From Ustilaginoidea virens (lineage: Eukaryota; Ascomycota; Sordariomycetes; Hypocreales; Clavicipitaceae): DNA of 64,000 nucleotides. The notes beneath the pieces were generated by a model. The model searched no databases. It was not told the origin of the DNA and saw nothing but the letters and a program-made list of their open reading frames with translations. The position numbers and the translations under genes are program-made. Below are positions 1 through 10,243 of the stretch, piece after piece. Each line of letters starts with the position of its first letter. Position 1 is the stretch's first letter. Location: the NCBI RefSeq assembly GCF_000687475.1, contig NC_057317.1:1054001-1118000 (forward strand). Reading direction: 5' to 3'.

Positions 1-2216
1 CCGCGACTCTTCCCATTTTCTCGACTCGGGCGTCTCCCTCACGTCTGGCGTCTCCTCCTTGGGCTCCGTCACCCACGAAGCCTTGCCACTACGTCGCCTC
101 CTGGCAGCGTCTCCTTGCGTAGGCCCGATCCATTCCCAGGCACGGCCAACCTCTCCGCTCCGGCCTTCCCGCTGACTTGCGCGGACGTTACTGTTCAGCT
201 CCACGACAGCCTTGACCCGCAGCCAGATTCTCTCCCGCTCAGACAGCGAGTGAAGATGCCGCAGGACGTCATCTCTCAGATTCGGCAGAAATAACCACGG
301 TTCGTCAAGGCCCTCTTCGCCAAGCTCCTTTTGGTTGGCCAACCGACCTAGCACCAGGTCGACTAGCGCTGGCACTTGCGCGGATGTCGCGATGTGGCGG
401 CGGTACCGCGCACGAATGTAGACGCTGCCGAGCGCAAGGCACATCAAAAGTCCAATTGCGAATCGATATCTTGCCAGTCCAAGCCAGATAGATCTCTTGA
501 TGGCGCATGAGAACGGAAGTCGAGCGAGAGAGGTTGACGAAAGCTTTCTGACTGGAAGACTGGAGGAATCGGGCGATCTGTTGGATCAAGAACGAATCTG
601 ATTAGTCAGTGTGTCAGAAAGAGTATTGGTACATGGAAGACATGGCCACCACCGGAAAGACCGGGAATGCGTCGCGTCAAGTCTCACGCAAAGTTGTGCA
701 GTCATGCTACTCACTTGGCGGTTTCTACTTCAACCTCGACTTCTTCTCTCGTGGTTACTTTTCCAATCGCCTTGTCCCAAAGGTCTTCAAACTCCTCGTC
801 ACTAAGCCTCTTGCTCCTTTTCTTGCCGACAGCTTCCTTCAGCTCTTTCTCGGCAACGGCAGGAGAGTCCGCTTGGTGACCGGCGGCATCAACCAGAACA
901 CCGCATTCGTATTTGGCACGCCGGTCTCGCAGCTCCTCGATGGCCTTGTCAGCCACGGCTTGTGCACGTCGTTCTTTCTCGCTATCCGGCTCGCACGTAG
1001 GCGGGAGGGGAACAAGTCCACCGAACGACAAGGGGTGAGGCTTCCGGATGAAGCCCGAGCCACATTTGGCAACGAATCCCTCGTAGCAATACGCATTCTG
1101 AGGACACGGCTCGCACTGCGGTACGATCAAAGGTTCCAGTGCCTCGGGAACAGCAACCTCGTCCGGCAGAAGTGGCTTAGCTGCTCTTCCCAACCCACAG
1201 TATCCGACGGCCAGCTTCTCTTGCCGATACCAGGCGCCGTAAGCACCGAAGAGTGCCATTAGAAGGACGAAGAGCGGAGTCAACAGACTTGTTTGGCGAG
1301 CCGGCTTGCCACGTTTCCTCGGAGTGAAAGCTACCTCCCCGCTGTGTACGGCATCCTCCAGCTCTAGCTGCTCGTCGACTGTGAATTCTTCTCCTGGTTC
1401 AAGGGCCGAGTTTGGGGTTCTATGCCGCAGCCTTTGAGACGACATTTCGGAGTGTCTTGATTTCTTGGGCTTTTCGAAAATACCATTGGTTTGCCTCCTG
1501 GTAGATCGCGAGCTCTTGACGTCTTCGCCCAAAGTTCGTCGCCGAGAGCTTGGCGTAGCCACCGGGAGAGGCGAGCTCCCGCTTTGGAAAGGATTGTCGT
1601 CCGTAAAAACTGTTTCCTGTTGTTCGTCGTCTCCTTGTGGCAGATCGGAATAATCGCTGGGATGATTTGCGTAGGTGGGATAACCATCTTCTTCGGGCTC
1701 CGACTCGGCCTTGATTTGCGGCGTCACAGTCCTCCTGCTCACGCGACGAGCCGACCTAGAAGAAACGGATCCAGGGCCAACATGGTCATCGCCGCCGTGA
1801 GAGAGCTGTCGACTGGCAGAACGGGAGCTCCTTTTGCGAGGGCTTCGTAGAGCATTTGGTTCCGGGTCTTCTTCAGGCTCGGCCTTGACTGGCGCGGAGC
1901 TTTTCCTGGGGGACATGGACCTGCGATAAGACGACTGTCTGGAGCGAGGAGTGGGGGCATCATCATGCCACTCATTCGAATCGTCCACGCTGCCAACGTT
2001 GATGAAGCCAAGGCTCGAACGCTTGGCCCTGGCCCTTTGCGCTCGAAGCTTCGGGGCTTGCGACAGGACATGTTCGTTGACGAGCTCAACCAGTTGCCCC
2101 TTTTTAGCCGTAGAAGGATAATCCACATTGTGCGCGACCAGGATGGACCGCAGTCGAGGCACGGTCACGCCATGGGGGTCGAATCCCTCTTCGAGGTAGT
2201 CATAGGCGTCAGACAT
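1..2216 (-). CDS. SRC1: Src1/Heh1/Man1-type inner nuclear membrane protein (C-terminus cut by window edge)
   Basis: Two exons on the minus strand: 2216-715 and 577 to beyond position 1. The intron (714-578, 137 nt) has a GTGAGT donor, CTGAC-type branch sites and a CAG acceptor; joining restores one frame of about 692 visible residues. Residues about 9-50 form a HeH/LEM-like helix-extension-helix fold of the type that binds chromatin. A long basic Ser/Arg-rich nucleoplasmic linker follows. The first membrane helix is at 311-330. A lumenal part with several Cys (CEPCPQNAYC region) follows, then a second membrane helix at about 539-556 in exon 2. After that comes the start of a Man1-Src1p C-terminal winged-helix domain, with the EPWLFLPNLRDDVLR and ERIWLRVKAVVELNSNVR segments. 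Family role: tethers chromatin to the nuclear envelope and helps nuclear-pore quality control. Divergent from coq6. Function is assigned by domain order; confidence is high for the family, lower for paralogue identity. Confidence 0.88.
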
Positions 2217-2837
2217 GGCGACGGGCGTTTAGCAGTCTGCCGTTGTCGTTGAGGATGAGAAGTTCTCACGCAGGCTCGCGCGGCGGAGCAGGCCGGAGGC
2301 AGTGAGACGTGCACGATGGCGAGTTGCAAGAACCAGTTGCGGCCGACTATGAGGGGGGAAGATGCACGTGCAGCCAAGATGATGAGGTCGCCGAGGCGGT
2401 CGCAGGAAATGGAGCCTCTGACGTCCACTCTTCAGAGGCAGGCACTGGCCACTGCCCGCTGTACGTGTCAAAGCGCTGTTGCAAGCTGCCGCAGAGGCCC
2501 TGCCTGTAAATAGTATTGTGGCGACGTAGACCGTGTTGAGCAATATTGTGAATTGTTTTGATGGCAAAGATCCACCGGCTGGCTGGCTTGGCTAGCCGTC
2601 TGGCACAATTTTTCGTTGTCTGTGGCAACAGGACAGATAAGGGTGGCGGACTACCGAACCCAGATGCTGACGTAAGCTGCCGAGGCACTCTGGCACAGCG
2701 GGCCCATGTGGCTGGTGCGTGGGGATGGAAAGCCACGCGTGGCGTTTCGTCTTGCGGCCGTTGGTCGTCCCGTCGTTCTCATCCCAGACATCTCAAGCCA
2801 TGGGGGTGCGCATTCCTGCCAGAAGCTAGAAGCTACA
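2217..2837. promoter_or_regulatory. 621-bp divergent promoter between SRC1-like gene and coq6
   Basis: The two start codons face away from each other (minus ATG at 2216, plus ATG at 2838), so this gap must hold both promoters and 5' UTRs. I see no convincing TATA box and no protein-like ORF; the open frames here do not resemble any family I know. The reading frame of coq6 exon 1 stays open upstream to an ATG at 2706, but the ATG at 2838 starts a typical basic mitochondrial presequence and is preferred. Confidence 0.6.
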
Positions 2838-4405
2838 ATGGCAGGAACAGCAGCACGCTTTCTGAAACGACCTCGATCTTGTTGCGGGCGTGGAATTCGC
2901 GCTGCTCCCAGCCACTGGATAAGGCCCTTTTCGAGCTCCGGAGACAACATCTATGATGTGGTTTGCGTTGGAGGCGGCCCGGCTGGCCTGAGCCTCTTGG
3001 CAGCCCTTCGTAAGCCCGCAACATCTCTCTCTCTCTCTTTCTTTCTCCTCTCCCCTTATCTGTCTGTTTGCTGCATCGTCATGACTTTGGCTGATGGACG
3101 CGAATCACAGGCGCCAACCCCATCACCTCCAGGCTTCGAGTTGCCCTCGTCGAAGCTCAAGACCTGTCTACCGCGGCCGCCTTCTCTCTCCCGCCTACCA
3201 AGTTCTCCAACCGCTGCAGCTCATTAACACCCACATCAGCACGATATCTCCACGACATCGGAGCGTGGACGCACATGAAGCGCGAGCGCATTCAAGACTT
3301 CCACGAAATGCAAGTCTGGGACGGGGTGACGGGCGCACGCATCGAATTCGACTGGCCAGCAGGCTCGGGCCCAAGCAAGACGATTGCCTACATGACGGAG
3401 AACCTGAACCTGACTTCTGGCCTTCTGAGTCGCATCGCTCAGCTGGGCGGCGTCGATATCTTTGACAAGTCGAGAGTGGAAAACATTCATCTCGGAGAAG
3501 AGAGCGAAGAGGGCGATGGCCTGGACCTCAGGGACTGGCCTGTTGTTCGCCTGTCGAACGGCCGCTCCTTGGCTGCCCGACTGCTCGTGGGGGCGGATGG
3601 CGCCAACAGTCCGGTCCGGTCGTTTGCCGGCATCGAGAGCCGAGGATGGGACTACGGCAGACACGGGCTCGTCGCGACGGTCCGGATTGAAGGCCGGGGC
3701 TGGGGAGGTCCGTCCAGCAAGGTCGCGTACCAGCGCTTCTTGCCCACCGGCCCCGTTGCCATGCTTCCGCTGCCTGGGGACCTGTCAACCCTTGTATGGT
3801 CCACGACCCCGGAGAACGCGGCCTTGCTGAAGCGGCTGTCGCCGAGGGATTTCGTCGCCACCGTCAATGCGGCCTTCCGGCTGAGCAGCGTCGACTTGGG
3901 CTATATGCACACCCTGGCAGAGGGTCAGCAGGAGGAGTACGACTGGAGGATTCAGCATGCCCCTGTCGACCTGCAAACCGTCCCGCAAACCGTCGTCGGG
4001 GTACAAGAGGGCTCGATCGCCTCGTTTCCATTGAAACTTCGCCACGCCGACACCTACATCGGCGAGCGAGTTGCCCTCGTTGGCGACGCAGCCCATACTA
4101 TACATCCTCTAGCTGGACAGGGGCTCAACCAAGGGCAGGCGGACGTGCAGAGCCTGGTCAGGAGCATTGAATTCGCCGTCTCCCACGGCCAGGACCTGGG
4201 GACGCAGCTGTCCCTCGAAAGCTACAACAGCGAGAGATACGCCGCCAACAATGTTATTCTTGGCGTGTGCGACAAGCTGCACATGCTGTACTCGGTTGAA
4301 AATGGACCCTTGGTCGGTCTGCGGTCCGTTGGTCTGCGGGCTGTCAATGCTCTGGCACCCTTGAAGAGGTTTCTTATGGAACAGGCCTCGGGCCCCAGCC
4401 AGTAA
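2838..4405 (+). CDS. coq6: Coq6, flavin-dependent ubiquinone biosynthesis monooxygenase
   Basis: Exons 2838-3009 and 3111-4405 give 488 aa. The intron (3010-3110) has GTAAGC and CACAG ends and contains a CT-rich run. Coq6 hydroxylates the ring at C5 during coenzyme Q synthesis on the matrix face of the inner mitochondrial membrane. The Arg/Ser-rich N-terminus (about residues 1-35) looks like a mitochondrial presequence. The three UbiH/Coq6-family FAD motifs are visible: the dinucleotide-binding VCVGGGPAGLSLL (about 42-54), GADGANSPVR (about 218-227) and GDAAHTIHPLAGQGLNQGQ (about 382-400). The C-terminal half reads as Coq6 throughout (SYNSERYAANN, LHMLYS). Length is normal for fungal Coq6. 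It converges on the complex I gene downstream, so two respiratory-chain genes are neighbours, probably by chance. No break or odd residue seen. Confidence 0.95.
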
Positions 4406-4867
4406 TTAAAATGGAAGGATAGAAGTAGAAGCCTGTACAATAAATCGGCTTGGTCTCGGCGGTTGTGTATGAAAAAGCCGTAAGCTAAGTGCTTACAAGT
4501 CGCGGAAGCGCCGCGACTCACCCTGTTAGGAATGTCCCACCGTTATGCCTTATGCCGACTCGTGGGTTTTTTGACATGCTTTTGCTCGTCCACGTCAGGT
4601 TAAGCTTGCCGATGGCATATCCAGGGCTTGTCCCAACTAGACTGAAACCCCAAATCAGCAGTCAACATCACCCGGGCAAGGAGGTCTGACGACGGTGCCG
4701 AAAGGCAAAAAAAACTTAAAAAACTTCTATGGGAATATATACCGTTTTCCCAAGCAAGCTACGACTACAGACAAAAAGAAGACAAGAAGATTTCACTAGT
4801 CTTTCATTCCTTTCCTTTTTTTTCTCTCCCCTCATTCTGAAACACCAATCTCCCCCAAGCCAGCCGG
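4406..4867. other. Convergent intergenic gap (coq6 and 49-kDa complex I 3' ends)
   Basis: The gap holds both 3' UTRs, an A-rich stretch near 4707-4722 and a CT-rich stretch near 4800-4840 that would be purine-rich 3' UTR on the minus strand. I see no gene here. Confidence 0.6.
4439..4444 (+). terminator. AATAAA poly(A) signal of coq6
   Basis: A canonical AATAAA lies 34 nt after the coq6 stop codon, in the 462-bp gap between two convergent genes. Confidence 0.55.
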
Positions 4868-6478
4868 CTACCTATCGACTTCGCCTGAAGCTTCTTGTTA
4901 GCGGGGAAAATTGCTGGCAGTATGATTGTAGAAGGGCAAACTTACCAAACACCAGGTCCATGGTACCAATCACAGCGACAGCATCAGCCAGCAAGTGGCC
5001 CTTGGATACGTGATCAAAGCCTCCCAGGTGCGCGAAACCAGGAGCGCGGATATGGCATCTGTAGGGACGCTCGGTGCCGTCGCTGACAACGTAAACACCC
5101 ATCTCACCCTTGGGAGCCTCTATGACGGAGTAGGTCTCGCCAGGGGGAACGGCGTAGCCTTTGGTGTACAAGAGGAAGTGGTGAATCAGAGCCTCCATGT
5201 TCTCCTTCATGGCAGTACGAGGAGGCGGGGAAATCTTGTAGTCCTCAACGCGCACCGGGCCGGCAGGCATCTGGTTCAGGCACTGGTGGATGATGCGCAG
5301 AGACTGACGGAACTCCTCCATGCGGCAAAGGTAGCGGTCGTAGCAGTCACCGTTGGTGCCTACAGGAACATCAAACTCCACCTTGTCGTAGGCATCGTAG
5401 GGCTGGCTCTTGCGGATATCCCAAGGTACACCGGAACCTCGCAGCATCACACCAGTAAATGAAAGGTTCAGGGCTTCTGCTGCAGAAACGACGCCGACTC
5501 CTCTCAATCGTTCGATCCAGATGCGGTTGTCGGTAAGCATTTCTTCCGTCTCGTCAATGCGGTCACCAAACTGAGTCGCCCACTGATAGATATCATCCAG
5601 CAACCCCGCGGGGATATCCTGGTGAACACCGCCAGGGCGAACGTAGGCAGCATGAAGACGTGCACCAGATACACGCTCGTAAAACTCCTGATGCCGGGAA
5701 TTTCAAAACGCACGTGGTTAGACGACGGGACAAGTCTCGTTTCAACTGCTCAACTCCGCTCCGGGGTGGTTTGGGAAGGAAGAGTGGATAAAGGTGACTG
5801 TCTTCCCAGGAAAGCACGTACCATGAGTTTTTCTCGTTCCTCAAAACCCCACAAGAAAGGTGTCAAAGCACCAACGTCCATGGCGTGGGACAAGACAGAC
5901 ATGAGATGATTCAAAACCCGGGTGATTTCTCCAAATAATGTTCGGATATACTTGGCGCGGTCGGGGATTTCAATGTTGAGTAGCTTCTCAACTGCGAGGG
6001 AAAAGCATTGCTCGTTGGTCATCATGGAAACGTAGTCGAGCCGATCAAAGTACGGGAGAGCTTGAAGGTACGATTTGTACTCGATCAGCTTTTCCGTCCC
6101 TCTGTGAAGCAGGCCAACATGAGGGTCGGCACGAATGATTTCTTCGCCGTTGAGTTCGAGGATAAGTCGAAGCACGCCGTGAGCAGCAGGATGCTGGGGC
6201 CCAAAGTTAACCGTGTAGTGCCGAACCTTGCGGTCCTCGACCGAGTTATCGCGCGACTTTTTGATGGCGCCGGGTTCAACCTTGGAGGTGCCGTAGGGAT
6301 CGCTAGGGTGCGCAAAGTCCTGGTCGACGGGGATCAGCCTGGTGCCCATGGGCTCGGGGTCGGCGTACTTTCGAAGGCGTGTCGATGAAAAGGATCGTGT
6401 GGCGATGTGTGTCGTCGTCGGCCGCAGGCGGAATTGCCGGGCACCTCGGCCAGCCAGTCTGGGGAGGGAGGAAGCCAT
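4868..6478 (-). CDS. nuo-49: NADH:ubiquinone oxidoreductase 49-kDa subunit (complex I)
   Basis: Three exons: 6478-5822, 5687-4946 and 4884-4868, giving 471 aa. Introns are 5821-5688 (134 nt, GTACGT to CAG) and 4945-4885 (61 nt, GTAAGT, CTAAC branch, CAG). The last exon is only 17 nt and encodes the end of the conserved C-terminus, VFGEVDR. This is the NuoD/NDUFS2 subunit of the peripheral arm, which helps form the quinone pocket near cluster N2. Visible signatures are an Arg-rich mitochondrial presequence (about 1-35), [19 protein letters not shown] (the His-rich quinone-pocket loop), [32 protein letters not shown] across the first junction, and the C-terminal [20 protein letters not shown]. 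Length is close to that of other fungal homologues. No defects seen. Confidence 0.97.
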
Positions 6479-7226
6479 TGGAGTGGAAGGGGAGAAGATG
6501 GCGATTCAAGAGCCGATGACTAAAGCTCCCCCTGGAGAGCCTATCGCTCAGGGTCAACGGCTTGGGCAAGGGGAAGTCGTCGCGATGTTGGTGTTCCGTC
6601 CTTGACCCGAAGGCTGCACTGCACTGCCCGTCGGAGATTCGGGACGGCAAGCTTAAAGTGAAGTTGATGGTGGGAACCCACGAGGCGTTGGTTCGGATCT
6701 TTGTTTTTGCGGCGGCGTGCCAGCAAATCAGCACGGGGGCATTACGGAGTACGGAGTAGATACCTTCATGTTACCTTACCTTCTTTCGACACTGTCTTCA
6801 AGCCACTCCGCAGACCCACCATGATGAATTCGCATCGCTTCCTTGCAAACTGCTGGTGTCAAGTCAGTTATAGTTGGTAGAAACGCAGCAGCTAAAAGGT
6901 TACTTTCGATTAAATTTAAATGGAAATTTCGCATTGCCTGGATCAGCATACCGATAAGTTTTGTTGTCAGTGGTCCTCGATCAGTATGAAGAGTGGGCTG
7001 ATGGAATATCACACTTTGTCGCATGCCAGAGCAACTGGTTCCCGCTTGGTTCTCTTCGGTTTGGTCATGGGCATATTCCACTCAATGCCCTAATGAATAC
7101 TATTATTGCTATGCTTGCCCATAAGAAATCAAACCGCCCAGCCATGAATGCCTTGACGCCAATCAAAATAAAAAGATGAGAGGTTCCGGTTCCGGTTCCG
7201 GTTCCGGTTCAGCCTTGCAGGCGGTA
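6479..7226. other. Intergenic region, 748 bp
   Basis: Upstream region of the complex I gene (minus) and 3' region of the iron transporter gene (minus). It contains two overlapping TACGGAGTA motifs at 6743-6758 and a hexamer repeat at 7182-7210. I see no supported gene; short open frames at 6776-7081 and 6961-7179 lack any family resemblance. Confidence 0.5.
7182..7210 (+). repeat. (GGTTCC)n hexamer repeat
   Basis: Four full GGTTCC units plus a partial fifth, about 17 bp beyond the stop codon of the iron transporter gene. Confidence 0.9.
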
Positions 7227-8066
7227 TCAACCAAGCAAATCCGGTCGAGAGCCGGCACCGACAATGTTTACGCACAGCACAGCAGCTCCAGCTGCGAGAC
7301 CCCCCAATATCAGCATTTGCAAACCCTCACATAGACTCCTTCTCAAGCCTCTCTCTTGGCCGCGGAGCACCCAGCTCTTTCCGGACCCAAACAGAAAAAG
7401 AGCTAATAAACAAAGCCCGATGCTCCATTGCAGGCCTTTTCCCACCGTTGATGAGAAGAGGTACGGAGAGAGGGGGATGATGCCGCCAACGACGTACCCC
7501 AGCGAGATGGAAAGGCCCGAGGCGACCGGCCAGAGTTCAAGTCGATCAAAAGATGGATTCCTGGAGGCATCATTGTGCTGTTTGAGGCGGTCAGCAGCAC
7601 GTCCGACGCCATCGGGGCGGTTTCGAAGAGCGGCAAGAATTTCCAGCACCGTGGTATTTGGCAGAGCCAGGGGATCGAGATGGGTTCGAATGAGGTCTTC
7701 CTGTGATTGCTGCTCCTGCTCCTGCTCCTTCTCGTCTACGCCGTCGCTGGCAATACTAGCCGAGGTCCTCGTGCTTCCATCGCGCAACATGCCCCTCATT
7801 TCTTCTTCATCGCCGACATTGCTTCCTCGGTCGCCAGTATGCGCAGCTGAGCTCAGAACCTCGTCCAGGGCCGAGAGATAGCCGCCGACACCCATGCTGA
7901 TGCTTCCAGCACATAATTCAGCAAGACCCGCGTAGATGACGGTGTCGGCCTGACCCAAAGAGCTCAGTCCTGCGGTCAGAGCAAAAGGGACGGTAAGACC
8001 ATCGGAGAATCCAAGGGTGAAATCAGAGAGGAATCGTACGACACGGGGGCTTTTTGATTTCGCCAT
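7227..8066 (-). CDS. Ccc1/VIT1-family vacuolar iron/manganese transporter
   Basis: Single exon of 279 aa. The N-terminal VVRFLSDFTLGFSDGLTVPF segment followed by ALTAGLSSLG is the family signature: helix 1 with the Asp/Gly-rich metal path. AGLAELCAGSISMGVGGYLSA follows in helix 2. A central hydrophilic loop (about residues 68-160, Glu/Gln-rich, with a run of Glu-Gln pairs) corresponds to the cytoplasmic metal-binding region. Three more membrane helices occupy the C-terminal third, giving five in all. Family role: H+-coupled import of Fe2+/Mn2+ into the vacuole for storage and detoxification. The start at 8066 is the first Met of the conserved block. The 5' leader carries a decamer repeat (8081-8130). 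Fungal family members are often iron-regulated, but I found no convincing GATA-type iron element to cite. Confidence 0.9.
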   Translation of the reverse strand: MAKSKSPRVVRFLSDFTLGFSDGLTVPFALTAGLSSLGQADTVIYAGLAELCAGSISMGVGGYLSALDEVLSSAAHTGDRGSNVGDEEEMRGMLRDGSTRTSASIASDGVDEKEQEQEQQSQEDLIRTHLDPLALPNTTVLEILAALRNRPDGVGRAADRLKQHNDASRNPSFDRLELWPVASGLSISLGYVVGGIIPLSPYLFSSTVGKGLQWSIGLCLLALFLFGSGKSWVLRGQERGLRRSLCEGLQMLILGGLAAGAAVLCVNIVGAGSRPDLLG

Positions 8067-8080
8067 GACGGTGCCGAGAT

Positions 8081-8130
8081 GGTTTTTGTTGGTTTTTGTT
8101 GGCTTTTGTTAGTTTTTGTTGGTTTTTGTT
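8081..8130 (-). repeat. Five tandem decamers in the 5' leader of the iron transporter gene
   Basis: On the plus strand the unit is GGTTTTTGTT; three copies are exact and two carry one change each. On the coding strand this is an (AACAAAAACC)n leader starting 15 bp upstream of the ATG. Confidence 0.9.
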
Positions 8131-8585
8131 TGGCCCTGCCTGCTGGTTTAAATTCGCCTCCCTCACTTCAGATTCCTGTCTTGCAGTCGGTTGTAGTCGT
8201 GTCTGGAAAGATGCCTCGAAAGCGCGTGTTTGGCAGTGTGACTGAGAGCGAGCAGACAACGTCTTCTCGTCTTCTCAAGGAGGCATGCGTTGGCCTTGGC
8301 CAGTAGATGAAGTGCTCAAGATAGGAAACGCAAGAAATGCGAAAACAATACTCATTCTAATATATGGAGCAAACCAGTAGAACAAACGGTCATATCGGAT
8401 GGTGGGATGGCGCGAACGTGTTGCCCAAGAGTTACCGCACGTGGGTCAGATGGTCAGATGGTCAGACGTGCAACGACCAGCATGAAGGGCAACGGCCTGG
8501 CAAGAGACCGTCTCTCACAACTAGGTACCTACCTACCTACCTTACCTTAGGTAACCTAAAAGTTGGTCACCAAAAACCAAAAGCG

Positions 8586-8600
8586 TACGGAGTACTCCGT
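8586..8600. promoter_or_regulatory. TACGGAGTACTCCGT, near-perfect palindromic motif
   Basis: ACGGAGTACTCCGT (8587-8600) is a perfect 14-bp palindrome built from the recurrent TACGGAGTA motif seen in five intergenic places in this window. Function is unknown to me. Confidence 0.4.
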
Positions 8601-8676
8601 GTTCGAGTTGCGTCAAATGGCAGGCGCTGGTGTCAGACAGGCAGTGCCTGCCTTACTCCGCGCAACAGGTAGAGGT

Positions 8677-8704
8677 ACCTGGCACCTGGCACCTGGCACC
8701 TGGC
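8677..8704 (+). repeat. (ACCTGGC)4 heptamer array
   Basis: Four exact 7-bp copies head to tail. Confidence 0.92.
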
Positions 8705-10243
8705 ATGGTACGGTACATGAGGTACCTAGCAGTACGGCACGTTGATGGCGCCAGTTTAGTCCACTTGCCGTCTGGTGTCATTGATGTGTTTTGCAGATCG
8801 GCAATGGTGTGCCGATACCGAAAGAAAGCCCGAGGGCAAGCACAGCTAGCGCACCCCGTCGCTTGCCCTCAGTACTCCGTAGATACAGTGCGTATCCCCC
8901 TAGGTGGCTAAGTCCGTAGTCGGCAGTCGGGCGCCACGGGTCCAAAGTCCTTGCCATACCCCCTAAAAATGCAAACATCAACCGTCCCCATCTTGGGTCG
9001 GTAGGTAGGCGGAATACACCAAAAATAACCGCCTATAGTTGGGTATGTACGCAATGCTTATAACGCGCAGCATCAACTCGGCGATATCTTCAAGATTGGA
9101 GCGAGGGATGAGATGAGAAAAGAGGGAGGGGTTGAAAGATGGAGAAGGGGGGGCCGCCCGATCCCAACGAGGTGGGTCTGCCCTAGCCTAAAAAGGTAAA
9201 GTAGCAGGCGCGCAGGCGCCCTTGAATCTATAAATGAGGAGTTTCGTGGCGACACCGCTTCCTTGTTCATTAGGAGGTACGGAGTACATATCCATACTAC
9301 CTTAGTCGGTGATTTCTCCTTTTAGCAAAGGAGATTGACAGCACGTGCAAAAGACAAATTCTACAAGTACAAAGGAATCGCTGCACCCTCCTGAGACATA
9401 TGACTGCGTCTCTCCCATGACCAAATCGTTTGGCATTGCTTAAGCCTTGCCGGGGGAGGAGCAGCCTGCTTCGACAACCAGTTCATGACATCTTATTTGT
9501 GGAGGGCGCCACTTCCCTGCCTGAAACTTGGGTATCAATCAATCTATTAGGAAGGTTGAAGTGGCGGCACTTCCCTAACTCGATGCCCGACCGATGGCAG
9601 TCGGCACCTTACATATGGATACAGTACAGTAGAGCGCGGCATAGAGCCAATCAAACGGCAACAAATCCGAGGTCCTGTGAGCAGCGTAAACATGATTGTC
9701 TGGTGGGATTCAGCAATCCGCCAATAAACGTCAATGCTGCTGTACGCCCGCGTTGCGTTTGTTCCTCAAGCTACCTGACCCTTATGCAACGGGCTGCATG
9801 TCAGGGGCCGGCCCCACGAGCATCTCAGCAACGTGGTACTTTTGACGTTTTCTGATGCCATGCATGCCTTTCGGTTAATCGGATTCGCGCCTGGGCACTA
9901 GAGTCCTAGAACGGCAGACTCCCTACACCCCGAAGCGGAGAAGACGCCAACAAACATCTGCACGCTGTTTCAGAACCACGCGGGGATAGCTGACAACGAG
10001 ACATTCATTCAACGTCTTCGAGGTAGATTTTCCAACCTACGTGCATTTTCTTGAAAGATTTGTGTATATACCCTGTGTAAATGACTTGACCCGATATAAT
10101 CAATAGCTGTTTCACAGCATCTTGGGCGAGACACTGGGCTTGGTCGGCTTCTGCATCTTCTTTCGCAGCGTCTTGCTCCTACGAGAAGCAGCAACTTTCC
10201 GCTCGTTGTGTTTTCGGTCGTATATAACTTTCCGAAATCTGAA

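Larger units (their letters stand above)
8131..10243. other. Intergenic region, 2.1 kb, no supported gene
   Basis: It contains the promoter of the iron transporter gene and the 3' region of the acid phosphatase gene. It also has a CCTACCTACCTTACCTTAGG-rich stretch (8524-8560), TACGGAGTAC-type motifs (8586-8600, 8871-8881, 9278-9287) and a heptamer array (8677-8704). The longest open frame (9430-9855) has no recognisable domain and no upstream gene context. I recognise no tRNA or 5S rRNA. Confidence 0.5.

Noticed and set aside
609..1262. 217-codon plus-strand frame
   Set aside because: Lies wholly antisense to the Src1-like coding exon, which has clear domain structure.
9430..9855. 141-codon open frame in the 2-kb intergenic region
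   Set aside because: No domain, no signal peptide, no conserved motif, and stop-free runs of this length occur by chance in GC-balanced DNA.
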